Below are positions 7,691 to 8,381 of a stretch of 8,381 bases of DNA, piece by piece (positions within the stretch are counted from its first letter, which is position 1; every line of letters begins with the position of its first letter). Source of the stretch: Clostridium sp. CAG:492 (GTDB lineage: Bacteria; Bacillota; Clostridia; TANB77; CAG-508). A model generated the notes under the pieces. It saw only the letters and a list, made by a program, of their open reading frames with translations, was not told the DNA's origin and ran no database searches. The position numbers were made by a program, and so were the translations under genes. The stretch is taken from positions 1 to 8,381 of the forward strand of contig FR878315.1 of assembly GCA_000434335.1 (NCBI GenBank), written 5' to 3'.

Positions 7691-7864
7691 AATTGAATAT
7701 CCTCCTCGATAATTATCGTCGTCAAATAAGTAGATTGACCAATTCTACTTATTTTAGGTTTTGTTAGCATTTAGAAATATAGAAAAATCTTATATTTCTC
7801 ACTAACTCCTACTGTGTAAACGAATTTGTCCTTTAATATTGACATTCGCTTGAAAATTTTGACT
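7691..7864 (-). promoter_or_regulatory. Long structured 5' leader of the 293-residue gene
   Basis: From the predicted transcription start near 7864 to the start codon there are about 174 untranslated bases. They contain three hairpins in order: CGAAT..GTC (7821-7830) with GACATTCG (7841-7848), with a two-base bulge; GTTAG (7763-7767) with CTAAC (7802-7806) enclosing AGAAATATA (7773-7781) with TATATTTCT (7791-7799), nine-base loop; and AAATAAGTAGA (7724-7734) with TCTACTTATTT (7744-7754), nine-base loop. A 12-base palindrome CGATAATTATCG (7707-7718) touches the ribosome site. None of the hairpins is followed by a T-tract, so attenuation by termination is not evident. I do not recognise a known riboswitch. 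Confidence 0.55.
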
Positions 7865-7870
7865 TTTCCT

Positions 7871-7899
7871 ATTATAGCAAATATTTATTACTAAGTCAA
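7871..7899 (-). promoter_or_regulatory. Consensus sigma-A promoter of the 293-residue gene
   Basis: On the minus strand, TTGACT (7894-7899) is separated by exactly 17 bases from a perfect TATAAT (7871-7876). Transcription would start near 7864. It is among the strongest promoter matches in the window and is the only one seen for the leftward gene ending at 6809. Confidence 0.8.
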
Positions 7900-7983
7900 A
7901 TTTATGTAGACTTTTTCCCTAAAAAATAAAAATCCGATTATTAAATCGATCTGTAATAAAATTTAAACTAAAATATTTATAAA

Positions 7984-8009
7984 TTTGTATTTTCCCTATA
8001 AAATACAAA
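7984..8009. repeat. Perfect 10-base inverted repeat (hairpin)
   Basis: TTTGTATTTT (7984-7993) pairs perfectly with AAAATACAAA (8000-8009) around a six-base loop. It directly abuts the stem at 8011-8053. Its role is unknown. It may extend the terminator behind the tRNA fragment or mark the element end. Confidence 0.5.
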
Positions 8010-8053
8010 ATCGTCGAACCTTTACTGAAACTAAATTTCAAAAAGTTCGACGA
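8001..8053 (-). terminator. Hairpin downstream of the tRNA fragment, probably the former tRNA terminator
   Basis: TCGTCGAAC (8011-8019) pairs perfectly with GTTCGACGA (8045-8053), nine pairs, with possible inner pairing of GAAA and TTTC. On the minus strand it lies 10 bases after the CCA end of the tRNA fragment and is followed by TTTTGTATTTT. This is the position and form of a terminator of a tRNA transcript. A decayed version is present in the left repeat copy. Confidence 0.55.
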
Positions 8054-8101
8054 AAATTTGAATTGGCTCCTCTTGTTGGACTCGAACCAACGACCTATCG
8101 G
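8017..8101 (-). repeat. Right copy of direct repeat: tRNA-Asn 3' end (attachment-site fragment)
   Basis: On the minus strand this reads CCGATAGGTC, then a perfect T-arm (GTTGG-TTCGAGT-CCAAC at 8075-8091), acceptor strand AAGAGGA (8068-8074), discriminator G and an encoded CCA (8064-8066). G73 with an expected 5' acceptor TCCTCTT, and CCGAT as the 3' side of the anticodon stem, fit a Firmicute tRNA-Asn(GUU) from memory. The 5' half is missing: upstream of CCGAT the sequence is unrelated. An incomplete tRNA 3' end is the normal trace of an element integrated into a tRNA gene, with the intact copy expected to the right, outside the window. It is better preserved than the left copy. Confidence 0.8.
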
Positions 8102-8236
8102 GAAATGGGATATTGACTTTTTATTGTCTTTATTGGCTTAATCCCCTGTTTTTTTCCCGTTTTTGTTTTTATATTTCCTAAAATTTCCCGAAATTTCCTG
8201 AACTAAATCGGGAAAAAGTCGGGAAAAGTCGGGAAA
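8098..8236. repeat. Cluster of CGGGAAA/TTTCCCG repeats next to the tRNA fragment
   Basis: Three spaced direct units TCGGGAAAAAG, TCGGGAAAAG and TCGGGAAAT start at 8208, 8219 and 8229. The same motif occurs at 8098-8105, and inverted at 8153-8159 (TTTCCCG) and 8184-8190 (TTTCCCG), with degenerate forms at 8174-8180 and 8194-8200. Such clustered short repeats beside a tRNA fragment resemble the arm sites bound by tyrosine integrases or excisionases. That function is inferred from position only. Confidence 0.6.
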
Positions 8237-8248
8237 TTATTTTATAAA

Positions 8249-8381
8249 TTATTTATATAAATCTCTGGCATCAACAAAACCTAATAAATATATCTTTTTT
8301 GTTAATTCTATATTGTGCATTATTATTTTATACTCTTCATCGGTAAAATTTTTCCTATTTTCTTCTATAACTTCTTGTATA
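8249..8381 (-). CDS. C-terminal end of an unrecognised protein, 5' part beyond the window
   Basis: The last 43 codons of a leftward open frame are visible, ending in TAA at 8249-8251. The peptide includes IQEVIEENRKNFTDEEYK and ends IYLLGFVDARDLYK. It is rich in charged residues and probably helical. It does not look like the C-terminus of a tyrosine integrase, since no catalytic R/H/Y motif is seen. It probably belongs to the element whose edge is the tRNA fragment at 8064-8101, perhaps a small phage or plasmid-type accessory protein, but I cannot name a family. It has no clear terminator between its stop and the repeat cluster. Coding status is supported by an unbroken frame to the edge and by codon use like the rest of the window. 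Confidence 0.55.
   Translation of the reverse strand, partial: IQEVIEENRKNFTDEEYKIIMHNIELTKKIYLLGFVDARDLYK

Larger units (their letters stand above)
6642..8024. mobile_element. Possible remnant of an element inserted at a tRNA-Asn 3' end
   Basis: The segment is bounded by two same-orientation copies of a tRNA 3' end, a layout produced when an element integrates by site-specific recombination into a tRNA gene. Its only gene encodes an unrecognised membrane-anchored protein with its own promoter and terminator; no integrase, relaxase or phage gene is present. It could be a decayed element, a small cargo left by deletion, or DNA caught between two successive insertions. The boundaries are inferred from where the repeat similarity stops. 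No transposase or terminal inverted repeats are seen. Confidence 0.4.
7691..8248. other. Gene-free stretch between the 293-residue gene and the right-edge partial gene
   Basis: This 558-base stretch has no supported coding region. From left to right it holds the structured leader and promoter of the 293-residue gene, about 80 AT-rich bases in which I see nothing firm (7900-7983), two adjacent hairpins (7984-8053), the right tRNA 3' fragment (8064-8101) and a cluster of CGGGAAA/TTTCCCG repeats (8098-8236). Confidence 0.7.

Noticed and set aside
7530..7712. Plus-strand open frame of 60 codons
   Set aside because: It lies opposite the start of the 293-residue gene and its leader, with no ribosome site or promoter.
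7839..7876. Plus-strand promoter starting at TTGACA (7839-7844)
   Set aside because: No acceptable -10 element lies 16-18 bases downstream, and the TATTAT nearby is the complement of the minus-strand -10.
8064..8140. A complete, functional tRNA gene
   Set aside because: The T-arm and acceptor 3' strand are perfect, but upstream there is no anticodon loop, D-arm or 5' TCCTCTT acceptor strand, so only the 3' part is present.
8098..8236. CRISPR array
   Set aside because: The repeat units are only 7-10 bases, spaced about 10 bases apart and in both orientations, without spacers of regular CRISPR length.

Overview
The window looks like an AT-rich, spore-forming Firmicute of the class Clostridia. 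The evidence is the germination protease gene at the left edge, the low-GC A/T-ending codon use, the strong Shine-Dalgarno sites, and the membrane-anchored form of YvcK. All genes I can support lie on the minus strand, so transcription runs from high to low coordinates. Species and genus cannot be named from this alone.

Left and centre (1-6460) are ordinary chromosome. A sigma-A type promoter at 6430-6458 precedes a compact four-gene cluster read leftward: murB (peptidoglycan precursor reductase, TTG start), a YvcK-family gene, a glycogen-debranching enzyme gene and holA (DNA polymerase III delta). The gaps are 23, 53 and 27 bases with no terminator between genes, so they probably form one operon. 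A strong minus-strand terminator at 738-784 closes it before gpr, the spore protease, which is cut by the left edge.

Right part (6460-8381) is accessory. Two degenerate copies of the 3' end of a tRNA gene, best matched to tRNA-Asn, lie about 1.45 kb apart in the same orientation. Both copies also contain the sequence just downstream of the tRNA, and both lose similarity at the same point inside the tRNA. This is the pattern left by integration of elements into a tRNA 3' end. The segment between the copies carries one unrecognised gene for a 293-residue membrane-anchored, cysteine-containing extracytoplasmic protein, with its own consensus promoter, a roughly 174-base hairpin-rich leader and its own terminator. 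To the right of the second copy are clustered CGGGAAA/TTTCCCG repeats, which could be recombinase arm sites, and then the 3' end of another unrecognised small gene that runs off the window. That is probably the edge of a second element whose body, and the intact tRNA, lie outside.

The operon joins wall precursor synthesis (MurB), carbon-flux/wall control (YvcK), glycogen breakdown and replication. The YvcK here departs from the usual family signature and has a long lysine-rich tail. I see no complete new defence or signalling system. The best candidates for novelty are the promoter-leader-gene unit between the tRNA fragments and the altered YvcK.
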